64,000 nt of DNA from Deltaproteobacteria bacterium (GCA_002748835.1 PDTL01000018.1:124001-188000), one strand, 5' to 3'. Shown: positions 37,226 through 46,471, counted from the first letter of the stretch. Notes: generated by a model from the sequence alone, not told the origin. A program made the numbers and translations.

Positions 37226-38074
37226 CATTTCATCCCGTTGAAACACGCCACCGGCCCAGCCAGTGACACAGTCGCTCCAGCACAACCGATACCCGTTTTC
37301 AGAACAGACGGACTCCAGACGCGCCACTTCCGCCGCCTGATATCCGGACAAAACCAGCCATTTGCCCGGGGCCTGTTTACGGGCAAGTTTGGGTACAAGA
37401 TCTGTGAGTGTGGGAAATCGCAGATTGGCAAGTATCAGTTCAAACGCGTCGGGCAGCGCAAAGATATCAACGGTTTCCAGTGTAATGCGATGGGACAGCG
37501 CATTCACGGCAATATGGTGCGCCGCTTCACGCACTGCACACGGATCACGGTCCACAGCCACCCCGGATGGCCATCCCAGGCGTGCCGCAGCAATGGCAAG
37601 CACACCTGTGCCAGTACCGATATCAAGAAACGGCGACGATTGGGGCGGCGCACCCTGGGATGCCAGCCAGTCGAGACCGCGCAGACAGATCCGGGTGGTC
37701 GGATGGCGACCGCATCCAAAGGATTGCGCGGGATCTAATTTCAGTACGTGCACATGCGGGGGTGGGGTGGTGCAAACACCGCTTGGAGCCAGCAGCAGAT
37801 GCGGAGAAACCAGATCCGTTCGTTGCAGGGAAGTGGTGAGATAGATTTGACCATTGACAGCACCATAGGTCAGATAGCCGGTATCAACCAGGCACCGGAT
37901 GGCATGCCGGATTTCTTGTCGGGAAAATCCCTGCGCAGTACCGATGGAACGGACCAGACCGGGCACCGTTACACCATGGACCGCCTCCTGGACGGCAGCC
38001 ATGATGGCCTGTTCCATCGGGTCCAGTTCACCCCGGAGATCTGTTTGAAAACCGGCCTCGCGAGATCCGGACAT
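37214..38074 (-). CDS. PrmA-like methyltransferase with N-terminal winged-helix-like region
   Basis: A 286-residue protein. Residues about 20-95 (SIGTAQGFSRQEIRHAIRCLVDTGYLTY) look like a winged helix. The C-terminal domain is a PrmA-type Rossmann methyltransferase: SFGCGRHPTTRICL corresponds to the family FGTGxHPTT, then FLDIGTGTGVLAIAAARLG (SAM site) and ELILANLRFPTLTDL. PrmA methylates ribosomal protein L11, but this N-terminus differs from the usual substrate-recognition domain, so another target is possible. The ATG at 38074 is one base after the upstream gene's stop, so translation is probably coupled. Its last codons overlap a parS site. Confidence 0.82.
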   Translation of the reverse strand: MSGSREAGFQTDLRGELDPMEQAIMAAVQEAVHGVTVPGLVRSIGTAQGFSRQEIRHAIRCLVDTGYLTYGAVNGQIYLTTSLQRTDLVSPHLLLAPSGVCTTPPPHVHVLKLDPAQSFGCGRHPTTRICLRGLDWLASQGAPPQSSPFLDIGTGTGVLAIAAARLGWPSGVAVDRDPCAVREAAHHIAVNALSHRITLETVDIFALPDAFELILANLRFPTLTDLVPKLARKQAPGKWLVLSGYQAAEVARLESVCSENGYRLCWSDCVTGWAGGVFQRDEMCFT

Positions 38075-38075
38075 G

Positions 38076-38444
38076 TTAGGCTTCCGGCAGATCGACCGGC
38101 TTTCCTTCCTTTTCCAGAAGATCCCGATACCAGATGGCAAACTGATACATACCGCGAATTTTATCATCGTGATTGATAATGCCCAGGGCCATATCCACAA
38201 CCCCCCGGCCAAAGGCATTATTATACGATTCATGAGGATATCCCTGCATAAATTCCCGCATCAGCTGCTGACTGGTCCGCCGGGTGCCATCTTTGCGGAT
38301 TTCAATGGGATCTTTCGGTTCAGCAAAGGGGTCCCATTTATCATACCCCTTTTTATCTATTTGCCGCTGCCCCCGTTTTCCCATGGCATCATAAATGGCA
38401 CGCTTCTTTTCCTCGATTTCTTCTGGCGTGAAGTTATCCACCAT
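38076..38444 (-). CDS. Small conserved-context protein of unknown function
   Basis: A 122-residue, highly charged soluble protein with no signal peptide or hydrophobic helix. It has FTPEEIEEKKRAIYDAMGKR near the start, a Lys/Asp-rich middle (KDPIEIRKDGTRRTSQQLMREFMQGY) and a helical end. The ATG at 38444 is preferred because AAGGAGAGG lies 6 bases upstream; a start six codons earlier would swallow that site. It overlaps the YkgJ-family gene by 11 bases and abuts the methyltransferase gene, so the three are an operon. Confidence 0.75.
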   Translation of the reverse strand: MVDNFTPEEIEEKKRAIYDAMGKRGQRQIDKKGYDKWDPFAEPKDPIEIRKDGTRRTSQQLMREFMQGYPHESYNNAFGRGVVDMALGIINHDDKIRGMYQFAIWYRDLLEKEGKPVDLPEA

Positions 38445-39132
38445 GAGAAACCTCTCCTTCATCCTTTTTTTTCACCTGCGCCATAGGAACGCCCATATAG
38501 GTTTCATCATAATCCGTAAGCAGCGCCATGGATACAGGGACCAGCATTTCCCAGAGCCCGGTATATTGCGTGTTCACATCCCGGGCAATGCGTTTGGATA
38601 TGGCGAGCAGCTGATCATGCAGCTTATCGATATTGACCGTTGGATACTTTCCGCCCTGCTCAAATCCGGACAACCCGCACGTATGCGTAATTCCTGTGCT
38701 GGCCACTGGGATCCCATACAGGCGACAGGTAATGGGCCGATGATCATACAGGTCACATTGGTTATCTGAATTGAGCAAGGGACAGCGCACCCGCTCCAAC
38801 GCCATTTGTCCGAGAATTTCAACATCCGACGCACCGTCCTTATGCGACCGATGGGCATTGCGCTTCAGCTTGTGAATACGCCGGTCTGCGGTATTCGCAC
38901 GATCCAGTCGGTTCAACCGTTCGATTCCTGACCATTTTTTATTAAAGTGATGATTGATGTACAAGGCTTCAACCAAGGTCAGATCAAAAAGCGCGTAACA
39001 GCAGTCGGCGCATTTGGACTGACATTTCACCTCATCGGGAAATTCGGACTGGACACGGTGAAAAACCGCATCCGCCGTTTTAGCCAGGGTTTCATATGCT
39101 CTGAAGTACGGGGTATAATCAAAAAATTGCAC
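38434..39132 (-). CDS. YkgJ-family cysteine-cluster protein
   Basis: A 232-residue protein of the zinc/iron-chelating YkgJ family. The cysteine clusters are VKCQSKCADCCYA (about residues 35-47) and CPLLNSDNQCDLYDHRPITCRLYG (about 117-140), with a further Cys in THTCGLSG. Members are thought to bind a metal or iron-sulfur cluster; the function is not established. The start is GTG at 39132, after AAGGAGAATTACCG. It is the first gene of a three-gene cassette ending in the PrmA-like methyltransferase. Confidence 0.85.
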   Translation of the reverse strand: MQFFDYTPYFRAYETLAKTADAVFHRVQSEFPDEVKCQSKCADCCYALFDLTLVEALYINHHFNKKWSGIERLNRLDRANTADRRIHKLKRNAHRSHKDGASDVEILGQMALERVRCPLLNSDNQCDLYDHRPITCRLYGIPVASTGITHTCGLSGFEQGGKYPTVNIDKLHDQLLAISKRIARDVNTQYTGLWEMLVPVSMALLTDYDETYMGVPMAQVKKKDEGEVSHGG

Positions 39133-39203
39133 CGGTAATTCTCCTTATATGCGCGATGAGCGCTCGGCCTTTCCAGGCAAAGACAGCTGTTTCATTCGAT
39201 CTT

Positions 39204-39219
39204 TGTTTCACGTGAAACA
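39204..39219. other. parS centromere-like site, upstream of the YkgJ cassette
   Basis: A second perfect TGTTTCACGTGAAACA, in the 170-bp gap between mnmE and the YkgJ-family gene and about 2.0 kb from the first. ParB bound here could spread over both promoters. Two identical 16-mers this close are not expected by chance. Confidence 0.93.
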
Positions 39220-39304
39220 TCACCTGACCTACAGGCGAAGCGTGTATTCTAATCGTTTTCATCCAGCCTTGTCAATTGCTTAATTTCATTGTATTTCAAG
39301 ACCG

Positions 39305-40684
39305 CTATTTACCGATACAGAACGTGTTGAATATGGCGTCCAGCATATCCGGACCGGCCAGTCGTCCGGTGATCGTATCCAGTGCGTTCACCGCCTGATG
39401 CAAATCCATGGCGATCAGCTCAAACGGAACCGCACCCGTCAGACCGGACACAGCAGCTGTCAATGCGACGCGTGCGGACTCAAGGGCATGCTTCTGGCGA
39501 AGATTTGGAATTGTGTTCGTTTCCAGCATTCCATCCAGGCCTGCGACCTGCTCGGTGATACAGCGAATCAACGCCGGAATGCCCGCGCCTGTTTTTGCAG
39601 AAACCAAAACCGACGGTCCCAGATCTTCCACATCCACAACAGCCGGCGGCAGATCGCTTTTGTTTCGTACAACCACCCGAGGGATGGCCGCATACTGGCG
39701 GGCAATATGTCTAAGTGCACCCGCACTCTCCGGATGTGTCTGATCCAGAACCAGCAGCATGAGGTCTGCCTGTTCCAGATGCGTTGCAGCGCGATCTATA
39801 CCAGCCTGTTCCACCGGATCATCGGTTTCCCGGATACCGGCCGTATCCGTGAGTATCGCCGGCACCCCGTTAAGACTCCAGGGTTCTTCGATAAAATCGC
39901 GGGTCGTACCGGGCACGGCCGTTACAATGGCCCGTTCCCGCTGAAGCAGCCGATTGAGCAGGCTGGACTTGCCAACATTGGGCGGACCGGCAATCACCAG
40001 GCGAACACCGTCTCTGAGACAATGGGCCTGATCATAGGCGGCAATCAGCGCGTCGATCACAGGGAGGATCCCGGCGGTTAGATCTCCGGAGATACCGGGC
40101 AGATCAACATCTGATTCATCCACCGCATCCGGAAAATCGATCAATGCTTCTATGACGGTCAGATGCGCGATCAGCCGGGTACGCAGGTGCTCCATCCGCG
40201 CTTTCATGCCTCCGCGGATCATGTGCATGGCCAGGCGACCGGCGGCAGCAGATTGGGCCTGAATCAAATCAATTACCGATTCTGCCTGGGTCAGATCAAT
40301 GCGGCCATTCATGAACGCCCGTCGCGTGAACTCACCCGGTTCTGCCACACTTGCTCCGGCGCGCAACACGAGATCCAGAATGGCGTGGAGCACATAAGCC
40401 CCCCCATGCGCGTGGATTTCCACCACGGCTTCACAGGTATAGGTGCGGGGAGGTGCCATGTAAACGGCCAGCACTTCATCCACCACCTGATCCGTGTCCG
40501 GATGGACGATGTGACCGTAAACAAGCTGATGAGATGGGAAATCACTTGCTGACACCGGTTTTAACCTGGCCGTACGAAACAGTCGCGTCAGGATGTCCAC
40601 CGCGTCAGGTCCGGAGAGGCGGATAATGCCGATGCCGCCCACGCCAACGGGGGTGGATATGGCAGCAATGGTCGAATCAGCCAT
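39305..40684 (-). CDS. mnmE: tRNA modification GTPase MnmE (TrmE)
   Basis: A 459-residue GTPase. The N-terminal folate-binding domain begins STIAAISTPVGVGGIGIIRLSG. The inserted G domain (about residues 215-375) has GPPNVGKSSLLN, DTAG and NKSD. The C-terminal CIGK motif ends the protein, as required. With MnmG it modifies wobble uridine in certain tRNAs. The ATG at 40684 is preferred to a start six codons upstream because AGAAAGAGGGCTT precedes it. It closes the rpmH-to-mnmE block; mnmG is not in the window. Confidence 0.97.
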   Translation of the reverse strand: MADSTIAAISTPVGVGGIGIIRLSGPDAVDILTRLFRTARLKPVSASDFPSHQLVYGHIVHPDTDQVVDEVLAVYMAPPRTYTCEAVVEIHAHGGAYVLHAILDLVLRAGASVAEPGEFTRRAFMNGRIDLTQAESVIDLIQAQSAAAGRLAMHMIRGGMKARMEHLRTRLIAHLTVIEALIDFPDAVDESDVDLPGISGDLTAGILPVIDALIAAYDQAHCLRDGVRLVIAGPPNVGKSSLLNRLLQRERAIVTAVPGTTRDFIEEPWSLNGVPAILTDTAGIRETDDPVEQAGIDRAATHLEQADLMLLVLDQTHPESAGALRHIARQYAAIPRVVVRNKSDLPPAVVDVEDLGPSVLVSAKTGAGIPALIRCITEQVAGLDGMLETNTIPNLRQKHALESARVALTAAVSGLTGAVPFELIAMDLHQAVNALDTITGRLAGPDMLDAIFNTFCIGK

Positions 40685-40762
40685 AAGCCCTCTTTCTGTC
40701 AAAGGCAGCTACCATCGCATGAAAAAAGCGCGGTTTCACCGCAGGCAATGGTATCACAAAAC

Positions 40763-40796
40763 GACCGGTCTTTTTGCAGGCGCCCAAAGACCGGTC
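40763..40796 (-). terminator. Hairpin between jag and mnmE, probable terminator
   Basis: GACCGGTCTTT (40763-40773) pairs perfectly with AAAGACCGGTC (40786-40796). On the minus strand a modest T-rich tract (CGTTTTGTG) follows. It lies about 30 bp past the jag stop, so it probably ends or attenuates the rpmH-jag transcript. Confidence 0.55.
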
Positions 40797-40823
40797 TTGG
40801 GGTCAGGCGGTTAACGCGATTCT

Positions 40824-41870
40824 TTACGCTGTGTCGTTATGGGTGTTGGTGTTTTTTCGGCGATTCTGATTTGAACGATTTCCTTTTTTGGGAAAAATCA
40901 CCAGGCGGCGATAATAGCCGTCTCCCATACTCTGGGTGCGAACCGCTTTATCGTCCTTCAGGGTCATATGCACAATGCGGCGGTCATGGGCGGTCATCTG
41001 ACCGATGGTTGCGGGTTTTCCGGTTCGTTTGGCTTTCTCAGCCAGCCGAAGGGCCAGATCTTCCAGATTCTGACGCCGGGTTTCCAGATAACCTTCCACA
41101 TCAACCAGAACCCGGATCCGTTCATCGCTGTGCTTGTTGATGATTTTGTCGACCAGGTACTGAATTGCCTCGAGGGTCTGACCGCGTTTTCCGATAATGA
41201 CCGACGAATTGCCGCCGTCAATTTTAAACAAAACCGGATCCTGATATCGGTCCACGGTAATCACCGCATCATCGGTAATGGCATCCAGAATGTTGCGCAG
41301 GGCTTCCTCCCCTTTTTTCACCGGAGCTTCGGGCGCCGGGATCAGCGGCTGCCGGGAGGTGTGGCGGGGCGCTGCTGACGGTGCTTCTGCGGTATCCACC
41401 GCATCACTGCGTTCCTTGTGGTCCGGGTTTATGGCATCAGCACGTGCTGCTGATGCCGGCGCATCCGCTGCAGCCGGCTCAGCAGAGACCTCTTTTTGGG
41501 GCGCGGCCGGTTTTCGGGGCCCTGTTTTGGGTTTGTTTTTGGATTTTGCCGGTTTTTTCCGCCTCCCACCGTCAGTGCTGCGTCGGGAAGAACGGCCGGC
41601 GCCCGCTTCTGTTGCCGTAAAGGCTTCATCGACCAGCGAGGAGATCCCGGCCTTTGACAGGGCTTCGGTTTCCTTCACACCCATCTGGCTGGGATACCTC
41701 GTCACCCGGACCCTGGCCTTCTTGACACCGACCAGACCGAAGATTCCGGTCGATCCGGCTGAAATAATATCGTACCGCAGCTGATCCTTTTTGGCGTTCA
41801 GTTCTTTACAGGCTTTGGCAAGGGCGTCATCCACATTTTTACCTTCAAACTCAATCGCATTATTCTGCAT
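40824..41870 (-). CDS. jag: Jag/KhpB RNA-binding protein (Jag_N, KH and R3H domains)
   Basis: A 348-residue protein. Residues 1-50 are the Jag_N domain (FEGKNVDDALAKACKELNAKKDQLRYD). A low-complexity linker rich in Ala, Lys and Pro runs to about 190. A KH domain follows (NSSVIIGKRGQTLEAIQYLVDKI) and an R3H domain (RRIVHMTLKDDKAVRTQSMGDGYYRRLVIFP). Jag/KhpB binds RNA, often with KhpA, and is encoded next to yidC in many bacteria. GGAGGCTTTCC precedes the ATG; the gene starts 15 bp after yidC. Confidence 0.95.
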   Translation of the reverse strand: MQNNAIEFEGKNVDDALAKACKELNAKKDQLRYDIISAGSTGIFGLVGVKKARVRVTRYPSQMGVKETEALSKAGISSLVDEAFTATEAGAGRSSRRSTDGGRRKKPAKSKNKPKTGPRKPAAPQKEVSAEPAAADAPASAARADAINPDHKERSDAVDTAEAPSAAPRHTSRQPLIPAPEAPVKKGEEALRNILDAITDDAVITVDRYQDPVLFKIDGGNSSVIIGKRGQTLEAIQYLVDKIINKHSDERIRVLVDVEGYLETRRQNLEDLALRLAEKAKRTGKPATIGQMTAHDRRIVHMTLKDDKAVRTQSMGDGYYRRLVIFPKKGNRSNQNRRKNTNTHNDTA

Positions 41871-41885
41871 GGAAAGCCTCCGTAT

Positions 41886-43526
41886 TTAGGCAAGTTTCTT
41901 CATGATGTAGGTTTGCTGACCAATGGACAGAATGTTGTTGACCAGCCAGTAGAGTACCAGGCCTGCGGGAAAGTTGATGAAAATCACCGTGAAAATGAGC
42001 GGCAGAAACATCATCATTTTGGCCTGGGTCGGATCTCCCGCAGGAGGCGACATTTTCTGTTGAAGAAACATGGTGGCCCCCATGACGATGGTCAAAACAG
42101 GAATGCCGTAAGGTTCCGCCATCATGGGAATGGAAAAGCCGAAGTGAAAAAGCCGGTCCGGCGCGGAAAGGTCTGTGATCCAGCCGGCAAACGGAGCATG
42201 TCTGAGCTCGATGGCTTCATAAAGTACCCGGTAGAATGCCAGAAAAATGGGAAGCTGAACCAGCATGGGCAGACAGCCGCTCATGGGGTTCACTTTATAG
42301 GTGCGATACAGCCGCATGACCTCTTCATTCATTTTCTGTTTGTCATTCTTGTATTTTTCCCGAATATCGGCCATCAGCGGCTGCAGTTTTTTCATTTCGC
42401 TCATGGCGGTGTAACTTTTGGTGCCCAGGGGCCAGAGAACGATCTTGATGCCGAGCGTTAGAAGAATGATACAGACACCGTAGTTGGCAATCACCCGGTC
42501 ATGACACAGGTTGAGCAGCCAGAGAAAGATTTTGGCGACCATATCAAAAAAACCGAAATCCACCGCCTTTTTCAGCTCAAATCCAACGGACTCAAGCACA
42601 TTGACCTGCTTGGGGCCCATATACAGATGATACGAGAACGTCTGGTGGGTTCCTGGCGGAAGCACCGGCGCCGCCTGTTCCAGACGGGCATCCACCACCC
42701 CGTCAACTTCAGCCAGCTGCATGCTGGCCGTAACTGGAGAATCAGGCACCAGTGCACTCATGAAATACCGGTCTTCCAAGGCAATCCAGTGGATTTCACC
42801 GGGATAACGGCTTTGTTTTTTGATTTTTTTCAGTTTAACCGTTTCCACTTCGCGGCCGATCAGGGCCGCCGGCCCTGAGAAGCTGATTCGGTCTTGGGTT
42901 TCGCTGAAATCATGGGTCAGCCCGACGGAGACCGGTCCATTGACGGATGCACGCCCTTGATTAAACAAGGTAACCGCATAGTCGATCCGGTAGGTGTCCG
43001 GATAAAAGGTGAAGGTCTTTTCAACGGTCAGCCCATCCGTACCGGCCCAAACAAAGCTGAGCGTCTGGGAGGCATCATCCACCACCAGTGTATCCCCGTC
43101 GGTAGTTGCCGTAAACCGCCGCGTATCCGTGGCAATGTCCCCGAAGGAAACGCCGCAATTGCCGGCAACCGATTTTGAAATCAGGGTTTTATAGGGTGCA
43201 TCGGCGCCGGCTGATTCACGATAGGCCTTGAGCGCCAGCTGTTTGACCAGGGCACCCCTCTCTGTCAGTGTGGCCTGATAAAGTTTTGTGTCCACACGAA
43301 TCTGCCGCACCGGCGTATCTGTGGCAGATACAGCGACATCCGGCAGTGCCGCATCCGGCGGCGACGCCATCTTCTCTCCGGCACCGTCATCTGGCGCCTG
43401 AGCCGTTGTTTCCTGCGCGGGAAGGGTTTCATTCAGGGGGGCGGGCGGGGGGGCGAAAAAATAATTCCACGTGATAAAAACGAGAATCGAGAGGCCAATG
43501 GCCAAAAAAAGGCGTGCCTGTTCCAT
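41886..43526 (-). CDS. yidC: Membrane protein insertase YidC
   Basis: A 546-residue YidC of Gram-negative type. An N-terminal anchor (about residues 5-24) is followed by the large periplasmic P1 domain (about 60-320) and the five-helix conserved core (about 345-546), with KIVLWPLGTKSYTAMSEMKKLQP, MRLYRTYKVNPMSGCLPMLVQLPIF and FPAGLVLYWLVNN. It inserts membrane proteins alone or with SecYEG. AGGAGAAATGA precedes the ATG. A 288-bp gap separates it from yidD, unusually long for this operon. Confidence 0.98.
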   Translation of the reverse strand: MEQARLFLAIGLSILVFITWNYFFAPPPAPLNETLPAQETTAQAPDDGAGEKMASPPDAALPDVAVSATDTPVRQIRVDTKLYQATLTERGALVKQLALKAYRESAGADAPYKTLISKSVAGNCGVSFGDIATDTRRFTATTDGDTLVVDDASQTLSFVWAGTDGLTVEKTFTFYPDTYRIDYAVTLFNQGRASVNGPVSVGLTHDFSETQDRISFSGPAALIGREVETVKLKKIKKQSRYPGEIHWIALEDRYFMSALVPDSPVTASMQLAEVDGVVDARLEQAAPVLPPGTHQTFSYHLYMGPKQVNVLESVGFELKKAVDFGFFDMVAKIFLWLLNLCHDRVIANYGVCIILLTLGIKIVLWPLGTKSYTAMSEMKKLQPLMADIREKYKNDKQKMNEEVMRLYRTYKVNPMSGCLPMLVQLPIFLAFYRVLYEAIELRHAPFAGWITDLSAPDRLFHFGFSIPMMAEPYGIPVLTIVMGATMFLQQKMSPPAGDPTQAKMMMFLPLIFTVIFINFPAGLVLYWLVNNILSIGQQTYIMKKLA

Positions 43527-43814
43527 TCATTTCTCCTGACGCCGTTTGCGGCGAAGACTTCAAAAAGATAATGCACAGCAGGGAGAAAGCCTGCTGCAGA
43601 TCCAGCTTACGCGGGTACCCAAAACCGTCCGGCACCCGTTCCAAATCAGTGTGGAAACGTTGGCGCGATCAGAAAAAACGGACGCAGGAATGGACGACAG
43701 GCTCGTTGGCTGGATGCTGCGCACAGCGCTAACGGCAGAGGTACCCGACACGAAGGGAGGCAGGGTAACAGATGCCGAAACAGATAAACGGACGCAAATA
43801 GCATCCAGCATTAG
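43527..43814. other. Unexplained yidD-yidC spacer
   Basis: A 288-bp gap where these genes are normally almost contiguous. Open frames exist on both strands, but none has a good ribosome-binding site or a recognisable product. It may be an eroded gene, or it may hold a yidC promoter. Confidence 0.4.
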
Positions 43815-44009
43815 CTAAGGAACCGGATCGACACCTCCCGGATGAAACGGATGACACTTGAGCAGACGTTTCACAGCTAGCGTGCCGCCTTTCCAGACAC
43901 CGTAGCGTGAAAGCGCCTCATGGGCATATTCTGAACAGGAGGGGTAAAAGCGGCAGCGTACGCCCAGCACAGGCGAGATAAACCACTGATACAGACGAAT
44001 GCTAAACAT
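43815..44009 (-). CDS. yidD: YidD membrane protein insertion efficiency factor
   Basis: A 64-residue YidD. The family signature is plain: [22 protein letters not shown], then [20 protein letters not shown] and DPVP at the end. It aids YidC-dependent membrane insertion and sits on the cytoplasmic face through an amphipathic helix. It starts 11 bp after the rnpA stop. The product is a little shorter than average because the ATG at 44009 is the only usable start. Confidence 0.95.
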   Translation of the reverse strand: MFSIRLYQWFISPVLGVRCRFYPSCSEYAHEALSRYGVWKGGTLAVKRLLKCHPFHPGGVDPVP

Positions 44010-44020
44010 GACGATCTGTT

Positions 44021-44422
44021 TTATGACGCCACCTCCCTGCGGATACAGGAAAACAGATTGCCAAGCGACTGAAAGACCGCAGCCGAATCCGCTTCTGCAG
44101 CCCGGTGCTTGGCAATGATATTAATATCCGTCTGTTCGGGAAGCTGATCTTTGTGCTGTCTGTAGTATTCCCGCACAAGCCGTTTCAAACGGTTTCTCAC
44201 GACCGCATTTCCCACACGACGCGTGACCGTAACGCCGATTCGTGTGCATGTGAACGCCCCCGGCTGATATACGGCCAGAAAAAGCCTGGCATGGCAGGTG
44301 TGACCGGCCTGGCGCAGTGCGACAAACTGGGGCCGCGTTAACAGGCGTTCGCTTTTATGAAACGTATTCGTACCCACGAGCCGACGACGATCCACCTTCC
44401 TGCTCTTGAAAAAAACGGCCAT
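44021..44422 (-). CDS. rnpA: Ribonuclease P protein component
   Basis: A 133-residue Rnp[17 protein letters not shown] begins the fold, and the RNR motif is present in [18 protein letters not shown]. It assists the RNase P RNA in maturing tRNA 5' ends. The ATG at 44422 gives an N-terminal extension of about 20 residues beyond the usual start; a TTG 17 codons further upstream is less likely. It lies between rpmH and yidD. Confidence 0.92.
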   Translation of the reverse strand: MAVFFKSRKVDRRRLVGTNTFHKSERLLTRPQFVALRQAGHTCHARLFLAVYQPGAFTCTRIGVTVTRRVGNAVVRNRLKRLVREYYRQHKDQLPEQTDINIIAKHRAAEADSAAVFQSLGNLFSCIRREVAS

Positions 44423-44590
44423 CACGTGGCGTCGCTTAAAAACAAAACACAGAGGATAGATCCGAATCAGCAAAAATTCAAATCTGTTGCGCTCGGCTCC
44501 AAAACAGCGTGATGACCGTATCCATGCAGTTGCACAGATCTGCCCGGCATCTGCCGCAGATCATGTGCATAAGCGTCCGTTTTCATTCTG

Positions 44591-44725
44591 TTACGCGGAC
44601 AGGCGTTTCCGGCCTTTTGCCCGGCGGTTGCGGATGATGCGGCGACCGCTGACAGATGACATGCGCTTTAAAAAACCGTGTTTGCGAGAACGTTTCAGGT
44701 TGCTCGGCTGAAAAGTACGTTTCAT
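44591..44725 (-). CDS. rpmH: 50S ribosomal protein L34
   Basis: A 44-residue L34, found by direct translation: it starts [18 protein letters not shown], continues [20 protein letters not shown] and ends RKRLSA. This is the full family length and sequence. Its position directly before rnpA is the near-universal order. The 174 bp upstream, towards rng, should carry the operon promoter. Confidence 0.97.
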   Translation of the reverse strand: MKRTFQPSNLKRSRKHGFLKRMSSVSGRRIIRNRRAKGRKRLSA

Positions 44726-44899
44726 GTTAATCGACTTCCTTGTGTTGTATAATTACCTGATAATCATGTATTTATTGCGACAATTTCCGTCCGGCGTCCC
44801 CCTTCATGACATCCGGCTGTATCGCATTGGACGCTTAAACAAAACAGATATTTAAACCATAATTACAGACTGCTGTCAATACCCATTTGATTCCGGAAA

Positions 44900-46471
44900 T
44901 CAGCGCGGTTCGATATCCGCAGGATTCCGGGTTTCAGACACGGTATACGCTTCCAGATGAAAGTCAGGCATAGGATAAATAAGGATCGGACATCCGGTTT
45001 TACGCTCAAGAGCGGTGATCATGCTGTTCTTTTCTCCATGAAGCATATCCGCTATCTCCGGATGCACCCGGAGGATCCGCCCGACGCTTTCCGGATCCGG
45101 CCTATCCCGCAGCATCTCCCGGCAAATACCATGACAGATGGAGGTGGCGGACAACAGGGCCCCATTCCCCTCACAATAAAAGCAGGGGTCGCAGAGCATG
45201 CGGGACAGGGACTGCCGGACCCGCTTCCGGGTCATCTGCACCAGGCCCAGCTCTGAAATCGGTAGCACATGGGTCTTTGCCGTGTCCCGGGAAAGGGCCT
45301 TGACAAACTCCCGCATCACCTTTTCCTGGCTGGCCGGCTTTTCCATATCGATGAAATCGATAATAATAATCCCCCCGAGATTCCGGAGCCGAATCTGATA
45401 GGCAATCTCTTTGAGTGCTTCCAGGTTGGTTTTCAGAATGGTTTCTTCGAAATTGTGCTTTCCCACATACCGGCCGGTATTCACATCAATGGAAATCAGG
45501 GCCTCGGTCTGTTCGATGACAATATAGCCGCCGGATCGGAGCCATACTTTTTTCTGCAGGGCCCGGAGGATATCCCCTTCCAGGTTATAGGCGTCGAAAA
45601 GAGGCTCCTCGCCCTGATAATGTTCCACTGTCACGTTCAGATCAGGCATGCTTTTATCGAGAAAGGTGTTGACCAGCTCAAATCCGGCAGCGGAATCAAT
45701 GACCAGTTTATCCGCGTCCTGGGTGAGCAGGTCCCGGACTGCCCGCAGGGTGATGTTCAGATCCCGGTGCAGCAGAGACGGGGCCGATGTTTTCAGATTC
45801 CGGCGTTGGATATTCTCCCACAGGTTGGCTAGAAACCGCATCTCGATCATGAGTTTTTCATCGGTGATCCCTTCGGCTGCGGTCCGGAAGATATACCCGT
45901 AGGGTTCATCCCGACGGGTCTCGATAAGATCCCTGAGCCGCTGGCGCTCCCCTTCGTCCTCGATCCGGCGAGAAATCCCCACATGCTTCACTGTGGGCAT
46001 GAGCACCAGAAACCGGCCTGGCAGAGAAATATGAGAGGAAATCCGCGCGCCCTTGCTGCCGATGGGAGACTTGATCACCTGGACCATCAACGCCTGTCCT
46101 TCTGTCAGCAGGTCTTCAATTCGCGGCCGGTCCGCCGGTTCGGGCCGCAGGTATTTCACGTCAACAGGCGGGTCATCCCCGTTCTCATCGGCCTTTTCAC
46201 CGGCTGCCATGGCCGCTTCCCTATCGGAAAACGCACTGTTGTTTTCAACGAGCACTTCATCCACGTGGATAAAGGCCGCCTGGTGAAGGCCCACATCGAC
46301 AAAGGCCGCCTGCATCCCCGGCAGCACGCGCTGTACCTTTCCTTTATAGATATTCCCCGTGATATTCGAATCATCATCCCGCTCGATAAACAACTCGGAG
46401 ATGGTACCGTCTTCTACAAGGGCAACCCGGGTTTCATGCGCCGCGACATTGACAACCAGCTCTCTAAACAT
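44900..46471 (-). CDS. rng: Ribonuclease G (RNase E/G family)
   Basis: A 523-residue endoribonuclease. An S1 RNA-binding domain is at residues about 35-130 (GNIYKGKVQRVLPGMQAAFVDVG) with an acidic insertion. The DNase I-like catalytic core has the two metal-binding aspartates in SIDVNTGR and IIIDFIDM, and the zinc-link cysteines in LCDPCFYCEGNG. It lacks the long C-terminal scaffold of RNase E, so RNase G is the better call. It would process rRNA and degrade mRNA. It starts at 46471 after ACAGGAT. Confidence 0.95.
   Translation of the reverse strand: MFRELVVNVAAHETRVALVEDGTISELFIERDDDSNITGNIYKGKVQRVLPGMQAAFVDVGLHQAAFIHVDEVLVENNSAFSDREAAMAAGEKADENGDDPPVDVKYLRPEPADRPRIEDLLTEGQALMVQVIKSPIGSKGARISSHISLPGRFLVLMPTVKHVGISRRIEDEGERQRLRDLIETRRDEPYGYIFRTAAEGITDEKLMIEMRFLANLWENIQRRNLKTSAPSLLHRDLNITLRAVRDLLTQDADKLVIDSAAGFELVNTFLDKSMPDLNVTVEHYQGEEPLFDAYNLEGDILRALQKKVWLRSGGYIVIEQTEALISIDVNTGRYVGKHNFEETILKTNLEALKEIAYQIRLRNLGGIIIIDFIDMEKPASQEKVMREFVKALSRDTAKTHVLPISELGLVQMTRKRVRQSLSRMLCDPCFYCEGNGALLSATSICHGICREMLRDRPDPESVGRILRVHPEIADMLHGEKNSMITALERKTGCPILIYPMPDFHLEAYTVSETRNPADIEPR

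Noticed and set aside
37029..37226. Minus-strand frame beginning MFHVKQ
   Set aside because: The first residues are the parS palindrome read as codons; the rest has no family character and overlaps the 3' ends of two convergent genes.
43560..43811. 83-codon frame in the yidD-yidC gap
   Set aside because: No start signal and no similarity; frames of similar length exist on the other strand.
38432..46275. DnaA-box-like sequences (TTATCCACC near 38435, TTATCCACG in rng) as an oriC
   Set aside because: Only isolated near-matches inside genes, no cluster, no AT-rich unwinding element and no dnaA, so an origin inside the window is not supported.
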